DNA of 34,147 nt, from contig JAQGDQ010000393.1 in assembly GCA_030141605.1 (NCBI GenBank), forward strand, positions 120,001-154,147. The letters are read 5' to 3'. A program made the position numbers and the translations under genes. This document shows, piece after piece, positions 11,962-21,789 of this stretch. The notes beneath the pieces were generated by a model that worked only from the letters and a program-made list of their open reading frames with translations, did not search any database and was not told the DNA's origin. How positions within the stretch are numbered: the stretch's first letter is position 1; every line of letters begins with the position of its first letter. This stretch comes from Tubiluchus corallicola. Lineage: Eukaryota; Priapulida; Priapulimorpha; Priapulimorphida; Tubiluchidae.

Positions 11962-12082
11962 ATGCGTTGTTTTAGATGTCACGACTATATCTATGGCCAC
12001 GACACTGTGAGGACAGACAACAATATTTAAAATAATAATTATAGCAGTACAGTTACTTTGCAGATGTACCATAATTATCGTG
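11962..12082. repeat. 121-bp direct duplication, copy 2
   Basis: Near-identical to 11432-11552 but without the bracketing 23-bp repeat, so the duplicated unit is sharply bounded at ATGCGTTG on the left and ATTATCGTG on the right. The 409 bp between the copies holds no recognised gene. Confidence 0.93.
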
Positions 12083-12692
12083 TGTTAACATTGGTTCTAG
12101 ACTGTTTCTTTTGCTTATGGTCAAGCACATGGTCTCCAGACAGCAGACTGCAACCGCTAGCTGGTTTTGCTTCTGTTCAGCTGCTCCAACGGGTTGCACT
12201 CACGCGAGCAAGAGTTAGGAAGCCGGAAGTGAAGACGATATGATCCGGATTTCAGTCACCGGGAATTCGGGAATTGTTTGTGCACATTTCGAGATGTACT
12301 ATACTGATTAGAAACACGTGGGCTACAGACTTTGCTAGTTGGCCAACCAGCCACTGCAGTTAAGTGAAGCCAGTTAGATTAAGATTTACATTTCAACAAT
12401 AAAAGCCAAAATTAAGCAATCATATTTACTAGAATGCGTTAAAAATTTAAACGATAGACTGAACAGACTGGTAAGTTAAACTATAATTAGTGCAAAGTAT
12501 TTGAAACTTTGCAACTTGCACGTGAAGTTTTCATCTTTCTATCTTTTATTGTTCATGTGAAGAACAGGTACAGTAAAACAATAATAATAAAAAAGTAAAC
12601 AAACACATTGTTACTCTGCCAAAGCTTTAACTGAAATAAAATTCTTCCACGAAATCTTTTATAACTACGTAGTCAGATTTTTTATATGTTAC
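12083..12692. other. no recognised gene
   Basis: Flanks the TTAA element on the left. A GGAAGT (ETS-like) motif with nearby CpGs at about 12190-12260 is the only local feature. Confidence 0.55.
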
Positions 12693-12696
12693 TTAA

Positions 12697-13250
12697 AGGA
12701 AGGCAGGAGGATTTTTCATATACTCCCATTTTTCATACACCTCATATAGCCCATTTTCTAGTCCGATAAAAAGTATACATTTTAACACAATTAATACTGT
12801 AAAAGCGTTTCTGATTAATGACGGGCGAGCCCAACTGTTAATGACAACACAAACTAACGTAATTCAAACTAGCAAAAATATTCTACGAGCGTGTTGCATG
12901 TGTTTGCAAAAGCGAAAATTGAAGTATAGTGCTACTGTAAGATATGCAGTGTGTGGTACTAAAACTAGGCAAATTTTAAGATAAAAATTCAAATTTCAAA
13001 TTTACAACTGTGCTCACGCATGAACTGTCGAACATGTGCATTTCGTCACAAACTAACACATCTGAACTAAGAGGTACAGCACCTGTTTTTGTGCAAAACA
13101 TTTCCGAAATGCAGGCGCTAGTGCCCGTCTAACTAGCGAAAAGCGAAATGCGTGTAACAGCGGAGAACTAGTGGCGCGAACGTGAAATTGTACTTGTGTG
13201 GTAATAATTCTTTCACGTAAGTCATTCTTAAGAAATAGTATGCTTTTGCT
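12697..13250 (+). mobile_element. TTAA-flanked MITE, longest copy of a three-member family
   Basis: TTAA (12693-12696), then AGGAAGGCAGGAGG; the right end reads TTTTGCT then TTAA (13251-13254). Similar along its length to 20488-20976 (inverted) and 21351-21785 (direct). Family ends AGGAAGACAGGA and, on the opposite strand, AGCAAAACCGGA are imperfect inverted repeats. It is 554 bp, the longest internal sequence of the three, but lacks about 50 bp just before the right terminus that the other two have. No transposase frame, so non-autonomous. piggyBac-type by its TTAA target. Confidence 0.82.
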
Positions 13251-13254
13251 TTAA

Positions 13255-14325
13255 AGGCTTCTTTGTCCCTTGTTTCTCCCTCCTCTTTTCTTCCTTGTTT
13301 ATTTATTATTGTTCTTTTGTGGAAGTTATTAGTTTCTTAGCATACCCACATGGTACCTATGCAGCAGAGACAAAGCGTATTCAATGATTATGTCTTTGGT
13401 TACTAAATTTCTTACTAAAAGTTACTAAAGTCATTAACTAAATCTGCCTGCAGCACATTTGTCTAGTGCCACCAAACCACAAGTTCTCATCAAAATTCTC
13501 ATCTACGCAAATACAATTTAACGTGTTTTTCATCCAGAAATCATCGTATCTATCACTCTTGATCTACAATAACTGTCAACTAACAATTACAAAATTATTT
13601 TTGAACTATTGCAATTACGACTTCATCAGGGCTGCGTGTGTGTTAGGTCCATTGAGAGACAAGCAACGCGAGGCAAATAGAGTGGTGATTACAAAATTCA
13701 ACCAGCCAAAGTAACTAGAGGTAATTCATTATCAACACAGCGAACGAAATTAGCAATATAGTAGTTTTGAAACTACAAAGTACGTTTTATGCGATTTTAT
13801 ATTTTTACCAATGCTATGCATACTCATGGCGCATTCTGGCAGTGATGCGTTGAAGCCTACCTTCATCTAAACAAGAAGCCCTGGATGACAGACGACAGAA
13901 TGATATTCCGGTGGACATTTTAATACCGCTCAGTTTCATTGTTATTTGTATATTAATATTTTCTGTTAAGCGATTCACTATAAATTCTGCATAAGTTCTT
14001 TATAATTTTACTTTGCAATTTGCACGAGTATCATGCAACAACTTGCCATTATTTTGAAATACTGCTATCATTTTCTAAACACAGGAAGCCAGGTGTTAAG
14101 TGTTACGTTCTATGGTGAATGACTTTGTGTGCGACATGAAAGATGTCCAGAAAACACCGTGCAAACGTCTAAATAACGTTTAAAAAACTATGGCTGCTTT
14201 TGCAAAGAAAACAGTAAAACATTGTGGCAATAAATGTCGGTTTTTGAAATTTCTTGGCGGCCAGCACACCCGGAGCATGTAAACTCAACGAATCCAAGTA
14301 AAAAATTGCAGGAGAAAAGAAATAA
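13255..14325. other. no recognised gene
   Basis: TTACTAAA-type words recur at 13395-13440. An 82-codon ORF at 13466-13714 has no motif. Confidence 0.55.
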
Positions 14326-14406
14326 CCCTAACCCTATTCCTAAGCCTAATCCTATCCCTAAGCCTATTCCTAACCTTAACTCCATCCACTTACCCTAACC
14401 CTAGCC
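14326..14406 (-). repeat. degenerate telomere-like (CCCTAA)n array
   Basis: About 13 hexamer units such as CCCTAA, TCCTAA, GCCTAA and CCTTAA. The G-rich strand (TTAGGG type) is the minus strand. Drift among units shows an old interstitial tract. It is preceded by AGGAGAAAAGAAATAA and followed by two copies of CCTGTGACTTT (about 14429 and 14478). Confidence 0.85.
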
Positions 14407-15779
14407 AAAATTAATTGTAAAATTTTCCTGTGACTTTTTCCTGGCCAAAAGTGTGAATTTTTTCTGTTTTTTTCCCTGTGACTTTATTACCGGCTGCCAA
14501 ATTGAGTACCCACTACCTTGCATACCTCGGTTCCCTCGACTTCTAGACCCTCGGCATCCCCAGTAACGACAACATTAGCACACGTAACCCCAGCACTGCG
14601 ACGAAGAATGTGAAAGTATTGTTATTTGAGAACTAATTTAACCTTATGTTCTCTCACTAATGGATTAACTTTCGGACGCTCCTACTTAAAGAATCTCATC
14701 TTTTTCTAATCACAAGGCGAGCACATCCGTGTGTATAGTGAACATTTTATACAGGCTGAAGAGGATTTTCGAAATTGGCTTGCACTTGAGAGTTTTTCTT
14801 TTCGTGGCATTGACAGGAAAATCAATTTTGGGAAATATTATTCAGCGTAGAAAGTGTCTCCACTTGGAAAAGTCCGCAAATTCTTGATAAAAGAAATTGC
14901 TACAGTACAGTCCGCGCACGAGAAGCTAAGCACAGTTTAGACTTTAGCTACAGAGTGAACAGTTTTGAACTCACTGGGCTATTGAGAAAAATCTTTTAGC
15001 AATGCTAGTTATAAAGGTATTTCTATAATATCCAACCCTTGACGAACTATATCTTCATCACTGTACTTCGCATTCAGCAGGAACATACATCCGTTTGGTG
15101 TGAAGCACATAAACTCAGTCTTTCGCTTACAGACAAATGTATAAAAATAAATTACACAAAAACCAGATAATAGTCGTGAAAAAGTCACAGGAGCTGTTGA
15201 CACGAGTCGTACGGACCTACCTATTATCTAAGTGTCCAAAAAGGTTACCTGTAATGGCACTTTAAGATAGTCACAGGATTAATTTTTGACAGGTGTTACA
15301 AATTCAAGATTGTGCAATTTAGTTTGTAAATTTTATACATATAATTATTGAACAACAAAGAAACAATATGTGAAAAAACACAATCATTAGTCATACACTA
15401 ATTTAACTACTTATATATGAGCTAAATAAGGTTATCTTTTACCACGTTTATACAAAAACAAAACACTTTATGCCTAAGACTTTCAATATCAAGTCAATAA
15501 ACTAACAAATAAATTGGCAAATAATGTATAAAAGCAAAACCTAATTAAAAAGGAGTATCTATTTGCTTAACAACCGCTACCTCAAATGATGTACTCCTGG
15601 CTACCACTATGATGATCAACTGGCATTTTCTCACATAATGAAGTTTTAATTTAGTTAATAATTCTAATGCTCATCATACACCATACGGTACTCAAAAGCT
15701 GTTTTTTGAATTCTGCTTTCAATATTCTACTAAATATTGGTTTGTAACATCATTAATAATGACCTTGATATTAAAATTA
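14407..15779. other. no recognised gene
   Basis: Two CCTGTGACTTT words follow the telomere-like tract. The remainder is A+T-rich with no clear signal. Confidence 0.55.
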
Positions 15780-16325
15780 TAAATAATTAATTAATTACTC
15801 ACGGGAAATTTAGGCGCAAAATTAATAAACAATTTAAAAAATTAATCCAATTAGAATCACTCTAGCGTGAGTGATTTAACGTTGGAACCGCTAAACTGAC
15901 CGATCAGCAATTGGGGATGAACTTTGGACCACCATGATCGCTGGAGAACACGGCAGTTTAACGATTATGTCTGCCTTCTAAGTAGAAGGATCCCGGTTCG
16001 AAACCAAACAGTGTCAATAATTAATTAATTATCCCAGGAATTTTAGAATCAAAGTTAATCAAAAGTGCTGATTAAACACGGTAGTTTAACGGTTATGTCT
16101 GCCTTCTAAGTAGAAGGACCACGGTTCGAGAACAAAAAGTAGCAATAATTAATTAATTATCTAAAGAAAATTCAGAATCAAAATTAACCAAAAGTGCCAG
16201 ACAAGCTGACCAGATATCACTATAGATGAACTTTGGACTGTCAGCAGGGAACACGGTAGACTAGAGGTTATGGTATCTGTTTTGAAAGCAGAAGGCCCCT
16301 GTTACAAGGCCCTGTTCACACTTCC
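15780..16325 (+). mobile_element. tandem tRNA-derived SINE, about 2.5-3 units
   Basis: Three tRNA-like heads start near 15951, 16079 and 16254 (CACGGCAGTTTAACG, CACGGTAGTTTAACGG and CACGGTAGACTAGAGG). Each is preceded by GATGAACTTTGGAC or joined directly to the previous tail, and each of the first two is followed by a tail with AATAATTAATTAATTA and TTTTAGAATCAAA-like text. In unit 1 the anticodon arm folds as TCTGC/GTAGA around a seven-base loop with TCT in the anticodon position, and a B-box GGTTCGAAACC lies at 15995-16005. The layout GTCTGC...AGAAGG...GGTTCGAA is close to animal tRNA-Val/Arg heads. The T-arm and acceptor stem do not pair fully, so these are not working tRNA genes. Confidence 0.75.
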
Positions 16326-17176
16326 CGTTTTTCAAGTTTGATTTTAAAATTCTGTTTAACCGCAGTTTGTGCTTCCCGTAGTTCTGTCAGCTGAGTAAAT
16401 TTCATTAACCAACTCCTTATAGTTATTGAGTTACTGAATGGAACAACAAATTTCTGTGCAGATGACCGAATCCAAAAGAACCGATTGTTTTACATACGGT
16501 GTATGACACGAACAAATTCCTTTTAGTGCTGCATTTATAATGGCGGTTTGGATCCCGGGGGAAGTATCGTTGCAAATCTGAATTTTTCGACTAGCGCTTG
16601 AGTTATTTTTTGCAGGTTAAATTACTGACTAGCAAACTATATACGGTTAGATTTGAGCTGTATACGGTTGTTTTCAAATAGGCAGAGCATTTCAGTCTCT
16701 GGGTGTCCTCATTTGTAGTGATGACGCAATCGCTGTTAGACTGATGATATCAAGCACAGAGGGATATTCTTACTCGTAGAGTCCACAATTTGCAACGGTT
16801 TTATTGACCTCCTATTGGAAATTAGTCATAAAGCCAGACCTCGAAGTGTTTGCTCCGTAAGTAAAAATATCCAGCAATTCATTTACGGAAATGCTGTTAT
16901 TGGACACAGAAATCAGCGCCTCGACCCGAATTTGAGCTAAGCACTATATGCACTCGTGTGTCATTGATTTTGTTAGCGGGTATGCAATTACCAGAAAGCA
17001 TTTCGGGCAATCTTGCTCGTAGCTATCTGTGGACTTCGATTGAAAGTACGCAGAAAGTAGTCGTTCTTGAAGTTCTTGACCGACCAAGATATATATCTAC
17101 ACAATGATATGCAGCGCACGCGTGTTGATGCTGACATAATTAATTTTTGTAACAATGAGTTAAACCGACGAATCCG
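16326..17176. other. no recognised gene
   Basis: No ORF above 60 codons and no repeat recognised. Confidence 0.6.
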
Positions 17177-17285
17177 GGGCCCGGTTTCACAAAGCCGTCA
17201 CTAAGTTAACGTTGTCGTTACTACATTTACTTATCTATTAATAACGACTTCGTTAAGTTAGTGAACGCTTTGCGAAACTGGACCC
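17177..17285. mobile_element. 109-bp hairpin MITE
   Basis: Two 46-base arms, starting GGGCCCGGTTTCACAAAG on the left and ending CTTTGCGAAACTGGACCC on the right, match at 37 of 46 positions around a 17-base loop. Nearly the whole element is a stem. Inverted repeats of the GGGCCCGGTTTCA kind are common in marine-invertebrate genomes. No clear target duplication. Confidence 0.8.
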
Positions 17286-17287
17286 AC

Positions 17288-17375
17288 ATAATAAAGTCAC
17301 AGGAAAAAAGAGAAATAACCCTAGCCATAAAATTAACTCCTAAACATAAGCCACTAATTGTAACCCTAAGATTGC
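17288..17375. repeat. second, weaker telomere-like tract with shared flank
   Basis: ATAATAAAGTCACAGG then AAAAAAGAGAAATAACCCTA introduces a decayed CCCTAA-like run. The flank matches that of the tract at 14.3 kb; CACAGG is the inverse of the CCTGTG found there. Confidence 0.6.
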
Positions 17376-17409
17376 ACATAACGTGATTTTATTTCACATG
17401 TAATGCCAT

Positions 17410-17418
<9 letters not shown>

Positions 17419-17476
<58 letters not shown>

Positions 17477-17480
17477 GTGC

Positions 17481-17515
<35 letters not shown>

Positions 17516-17530
17516 TGTGTGTGTGTGTGT
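17419..17530. repeat. (TG)n/(CGTG)n alternating purine-pyrimidine tract
   Basis: About 110 bp of TG repeats with a central block of CGTG units (about 17480-17515), flanked on the left by (TA)n. This type of tract favours Z-DNA. Minus-strand His/Thr ORFs across it are repeat artefacts. Confidence 0.97.
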
Positions 17531-19172
17531 ATTTATATTATATATTACAAATATATGCAAGATGTAATTTCCACAAAAATGACTGCATAATATGATATAA
17601 TAAGTCCTGCGCAAGTTGCACTAGTGACTATCAGCACGTCAGAACTGTTACTGTAATTTTCTTCAATATTGAGAATGAAACATTTAACGCTCATTCCATT
17701 AATAAACGCACAATTACGGTCGCTCCGTAGAGTCTGTAATATTCCGAGAGTAAGGTTTAGGCTGTAATTATCATTACTGTACACATGAAATATCAATATT
17801 AGCTCAATACGGCGGGCGGGTTTAGTGTAATGAAACTACAATCAAAAGCGGACGATTCTTTTATGATTCAGCCATCGCGGCGCTGTATTTGTGTAGCCGG
17901 TCATTTGGGTTTCTTGAATGTTCTGAGAGGCAATTGTGTAACATGTTGATGTTAGTAAATGACTAGGAAAAACACATCTCATTGATATGCGAGAAAACGC
18001 AAGTTACTAGTAACTAGATTATCGCATTGCATGTAGGCGTAGTTGTAAGGCCTCTATAAGATCGAAATCATATTAAACTTCGGCGCTATGGTGGAGAAAG
18101 ACTCACATTTACCGGTTGAACAAAACTGGATGGGTTTATTAGAACGTATTCTACTTTGCGGTTCTTTGTCTTTGAGGATCAGATATATTTCATTAAAGAA
18201 AGGTTATTACATTTCCTTCCACTTTCTGTTACTAGAACAAAATCAATTCTTGACAGAGTAGCTGAATTTTGTTCATGTAAAGATTTGATCTAGTGGCACA
18301 CTATTCAATTATTCAACACAAAACAGTCCTTTACCACGAGTACCAGTGCTGGACGGCATGTTTGGAACAAAGAACGAAAACAATCATCTACACGAGTACC
18401 AGTGCTGGACGGCATGTTTGGAACAAAAACTGGAAAAAATCATCTGCACGAGTACCAGGGCTGGACGGCACGTTTGGAACAAAAAATGAAAAAATCATCT
18501 CCACGAGTACCAGTGCTGGACAACATGTTTGGAAGAAAAAATGGAAAAATCATCTACAGGAGTACCAGGACTGGACGGCATGTTTGGAACAAAGAAAAAA
18601 TATACTAAGTACATTGTAAAGTGATTATTCATGAAGCGAGCTTCTTAATAACGCACAGACTATTATTTAAATATCACCAACTGTATCTTAATTTTCTCAG
18701 GTTTGCTGTTGCTCTAACGCTAACATTGTTCCAGCTGAAAATACACTGCCGTTCAAACTGGTCATTTTACATTCTTTTCACGGCTATACCATTTATCCAA
18801 AATCAAACGCTTCGATTTTAAAGCTAAAGCTTGTTTTTCGTGACAAATTAATGACAGGTGTCAACCTGCGATTTTGCCAGAAATCAAACGATAGAAAATC
18901 GAGGCATGAAGTTGTTTCGCATTACATAAAATAAAATGATGTAATTGCAATGAAGCCAAATGGCTCCGAGTGTAAAGGCAACAAGCCAATGTGAGTTTTC
19001 TGTACTCTTCCAGCTGTAAAGACAAATAGATGAAAAATATTATCTTGCAGACCTTCGGGGTAGTCATGTCATTTTTCACCCGTTCATGACGGATAATTCC
19101 CATTGCAATGCAGCATCATTTTTTATCAGCAGCCTCCGTCCGTCCTGTAATTCGGAACGTGAAGCCGGGCGC
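17531..19172. other. no recognised gene outside the 56-bp minisatellite
   Basis: Short ORFs only. GCGGGCGGG near 17812 and CCATCGCGGCGCTG near 17872 form a small CpG-rich patch without an obvious gene. Confidence 0.5.
18335..18600. repeat. 55/56-bp minisatellite, 5 copies
   Basis: Units begin CACGAGTACCAG (last one CAGGAGTACCAG) at about 18335, 18391, 18447, 18502 and 18557 and contain GGACGGCATGTTTGGAACAAA. The period is 56, 56, 55, 55, so the reading frame shifts between units; the two overlapping ORFs of 108 and 68 codons are therefore probably by-products. Confidence 0.93.
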
Positions 19173-19304
19173 GTTGCTATGGCAACGACGACGATGCTAA
19201 CAAACCAAATTAGCGCCAACAGACCAAATTCACCGCGGTGAAACCAGATCGTTAGCCAACTGGATTTACAAGGAAAAAATACAATAGATTTTGTGCGCAT
19301 GCGC
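19173..19304. promoter_or_regulatory. cluster of RFX X-box, CpG palindrome and NRF1-like site
   Basis: GTTGCTATGGCAAC at 19173-19186 is a near-perfect RFX X-box; TTCACCGCGGTGAA at 19229-19242 is a perfect 14-bp palindrome; TGCGCATGCGC at 19294-19304 matches the NRF1 site. Three CpG-bearing motifs within 132 bp stand out in A+T-rich surroundings and resemble an animal promoter. X-boxes often mark cilia genes, but none is recognised here, so the target is unknown. Confidence 0.4.
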
Positions 19305-19482
19305 GCATCATGCTTGCACCTATTATAATACAGGTGTGCGTGGCACTCAATGACAATTACTGCCCTTAATTGCTGTTTAGTGTCTATTAGCAAGAATCGT
19401 AATTGCTTTACTGGACTTTAATAAGAAATATAATGTAATTTATAGCTACACGGAAAAAATCCGGTAAAATGGCGAGAATTCA

Positions 19483-19929
19483 ATGCTATATAGATATTAT
19501 ATAAACATAAATGATCTAATAAATATAAGTCATTGCTGTACTATTAACTGCCAAGCAGCACTATACGACATGTATAATGTCCATATGCGACATGTGCGAG
19601 CGTACAAAACGCTAAGCAGACACTACAAAAGATTGCAACTTACCCAAAAGAGAAGGTTGATCACGAAAACGGTGTATTTCAGACACCTCATGCACCCTGT
19701 CAGACCCATCATCAGTTTTAAAACTCTGTCACTACCTCAAGTAAATGAGCTAAATGTTTGTTGCATTTATCGTCAGTTAACCTGCTTGTCGTCGAATCAT
19801 CGTGTAAACACGCTCTTCTCTGCATCTATGGTCGTGTCATATCCGTATTCTATCATACATGGTGTAAAGTGGCTTAAACACTACGCATATAATGGTACAC
19901 GCGAAGCCAGCACAGTTACACAGTGCTAA
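19483..19929 (+). CDS. doubtful 148-codon ORF, no recognised family
   Basis: This is the longest non-repetitive ORF in the first 26 kb. It starts with ATG and ends with TAG or TAA-type termination before a CAG-rich stretch. The predicted peptide is basic with several Cys, Tyr and His residues, has no recognisable domain, no convincing signal peptide and no low-complexity repeats. It lies about 180 bp downstream of a CpG-rich cluster of RFX- and NRF1-like motifs, which is the main reason to mention it. An open frame this long is only mildly surprising by chance in 26 kb read in six frames. No splice sites were found that would join it to another exon. It could be a gene fragment, a lineage-specific short gene, or chance; chance is the more likely. 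Confidence 0.15.
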   Translation: MLYRYYININDLINISHCCTINCQAALYDMYNVHMRHVRAYKTLSRHYKRLQLTQKRRLITKTVYFRHLMHPVRPIISFKTLSLPQVNELNVCCIYRQLTCLSSNHRVNTLFSASMVVSYPYSIIHGVKWLKHYAYNGTREASTVTQC

Positions 19930-20483
19930 TGGAACCGTAGCATGAATTGGGCAGCATCAGCTGCAGACGACAGCAGGAGCAGCAGCTGCCGTGTGGCTTC
20001 TCTACCGGTTCATTTACTTGACGTTATTTTGCCAGTGACGCAGCGACATCTACAGGGAACAAGCAGAAAAGAAACAGGAGGCGAAGGAAGAGGGTAAAAA
20101 GGAGTGGAATAAGAAATAGCCAAAGAGAAATGATCTTCACCTAATCAAAAATAGTAACATTGACTTTTTTTATAGCGCGAATCGTTATTTTAAACATTTT
20201 CAACTATTGCAGTATTATAGAAAATTATTTATTTTGTTATTTTAGGTTAAATAGTTAGTAGTGATTTAATACACTGTCGGTAATATTAGCCATGTGATGA
20301 ATACTGACGTGGAAAATTGTCTTGCTTAGTATTACTACATTGTTTCTTGTAATTTGAAAAAGAAACTCGCTAAAATGTAAATAAATGTTTGATAAGTACA
20401 ATGAATGAGAAAACAATGATCATTGTAAATTTACTTTTCATTTTCTAGTAACAGCAAGTAGAGAGAAAGTTAATACCCTTCCT
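19930..20483. other. no recognised gene; CAG-rich start
   Basis: CAGCAGGAGCAGCAGCTGCC-type text with CAGCTG E-boxes at about 19955-19992, then A+T-rich sequence up to the inverted TTAA element. Confidence 0.5.
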
Positions 20484-20487
20484 TTGA

Positions 20488-20976
20488 AGCAAAACCGGAC
20501 CCAATCCTAAACTGTAGGTCAAAATAATCTACTCTTTAATATCGAAAGGAAACATACTATTTTTTTCAAAAATGACTAACGTAAAAGAATTATTACCACA
20601 CAAACACAATTTCGCGTTCTCGCCACTAGTTCTTCGCTGTTACATGCATTTCGCCATTCACTAGTTAGACGGGCACCAGCACCTGCATTTCGTAAACTCA
20701 TTGCACAAAAAAAACAGGTGCTGTACATCTCAATTCAGATATGTTAGTTTGTGACGAACTACACACGTTCGACAGCTCATGCGTGAGCACAGCGGTAAAT
20801 TTGAAATTGGAATTTTTATCGTAAAACTTGCCTAGTTTTAGTACAACATATAGAATATCTTACAGTAGCACTGTACTTGAAGTTTCGTTTTCGCAAACAC
20901 GTGCAACACGCTAGTGAAATTGCTTTTTGTCGGATTTAAAAATGGGGCACTGTATGAAAAATCATCCTGTCTTCCT
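20488..20976 (-). mobile_element. TTAA MITE, inverted copy
   Basis: Read on the minus strand it starts at 20976 with AGGAAGACAGGATGAT after TTAA (20977-20980) and ends at 20488 with GGTCCGGTTTTGCT. The far target site is TTGA (20484-20487), a one-base change from TTAA. Compared with the copy at 12.7 kb it lacks a block near AGTATACA...AAATATTCTA but keeps the middle and the terminal ACCTACA-TTTAGGATTGGGTCC segment. Confidence 0.82.
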
Positions 20977-20980
20977 TTAA

Positions 20981-21347
20981 TGAAATATGTCTCATCATGA
21001 AAGATAAAGAACTGCATAGTTGAATATGTTCTACTAATCCATCGAGCTTTTTCCAACGGTAAATGGGTGAGGATTATGTATTGTAAAACATGAACGTGTT
21101 CAGAATGTAATGCGTAAGTGTTAATATTGCAGATCCCGCAGTACGATAAACGCGCTAGTATGCATGCAAACAATGCTCTAGCGTTTAAATATTAATGTGC
21201 CATATGGCAGCATAGTTGAGAAAAGAGTTACCATTTTGTCAATAATTAGCTAAAATTTTTCTCTACAAACGCAGCGAGAGTTTGTTTCAAATCTACCTTG
21301 ATCTCTTATATTACACTACTGAGCTATAATTTTTCAAGTTCATAATT
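20981..21347. other. spacer between the two inverted TTAA MITEs
   Basis: About 370 bp between the opposed elements. It has no recognised gene and no match to the flank of the copy at 12.7 kb, which favours two separate insertions over one foldback element. Confidence 0.5.
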
Positions 21348-21350
21348 TTA

Positions 21351-21785
21351 AGGAAGACAGGATGATTTTTCATATACTACCTCATTTTCAAGTCCGACAA
21401 AAGTATACAATTTAGCACATGAATATTGCAAAAGCGTTTCTGATAATTAAAAATAGATTAAAAACTTAATTAACGGCGGGCGAGCCCAATTATTGATGAC
21501 ATCACAAACTAACATAATTTTCAACAACAAAAATATTCCATGAGTATGTTGCACGTGTTTGTGAAAGAGAAAATTAAAGTACAGTGATGCTGTAATATAA
21601 TTAGTGCATTGCACTAAAACGAGCTACCATGTAACAGCGAAGAACCAGTGGGGCGAACGTGAAATTGCGTTTGTGTGGTAACAATTATTTCACGTAAGTT
21701 ATTCTTTAAAAAATAGTGTTTCCTTTCAATATTTTAAAGCGAAGATTGTTTTGACCTACACTTTAAGATTGGGTCCGGTTTTGCT
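21351..21785 (+). mobile_element. TTAA MITE, direct copy with internal deletion
   Basis: Begins AGGAAGACAGGATGAT after TTTA/TTAA and ends GGGTCCGGTTTTGCT before TTAA (21786-21789). It keeps the GGCGGGCGAGCCCAA block shared with 12.7 kb but jumps from CACTAAAAC to TGTAACAGCGAAG, losing the middle that the other copies retain. With 20488-20976 it forms a head-to-head pair whose arms can pair over several hundred bases. Confidence 0.82.
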
Positions 21786-21789
21786 TTAA

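Noticed and set aside
11432-12082. TRIM-type miniature LTR retrotransposon
   Set aside because: The 121-bp repeats do not run TG to CA, no target duplication flanks the pair, and no primer-binding site or polypurine tract was seen.
15951-16010. Functional tRNA-Arg gene
   Set aside because: The anticodon arm and B-box are present, but the T-stem and acceptor stem do not pair and the sequence runs into a SINE-like tail.
17366-17614. 82-codon His/Thr-rich minus-strand ORF
   Set aside because: It is a translation of the TG/CG tract.
20484-21789. Single foldback transposon with 490-bp inverted repeats
   Set aside because: Each arm has its own TTAA-type junction on its inner side, and the related copy at 12.7 kb is a single arm, which fits independent MITE insertions better.
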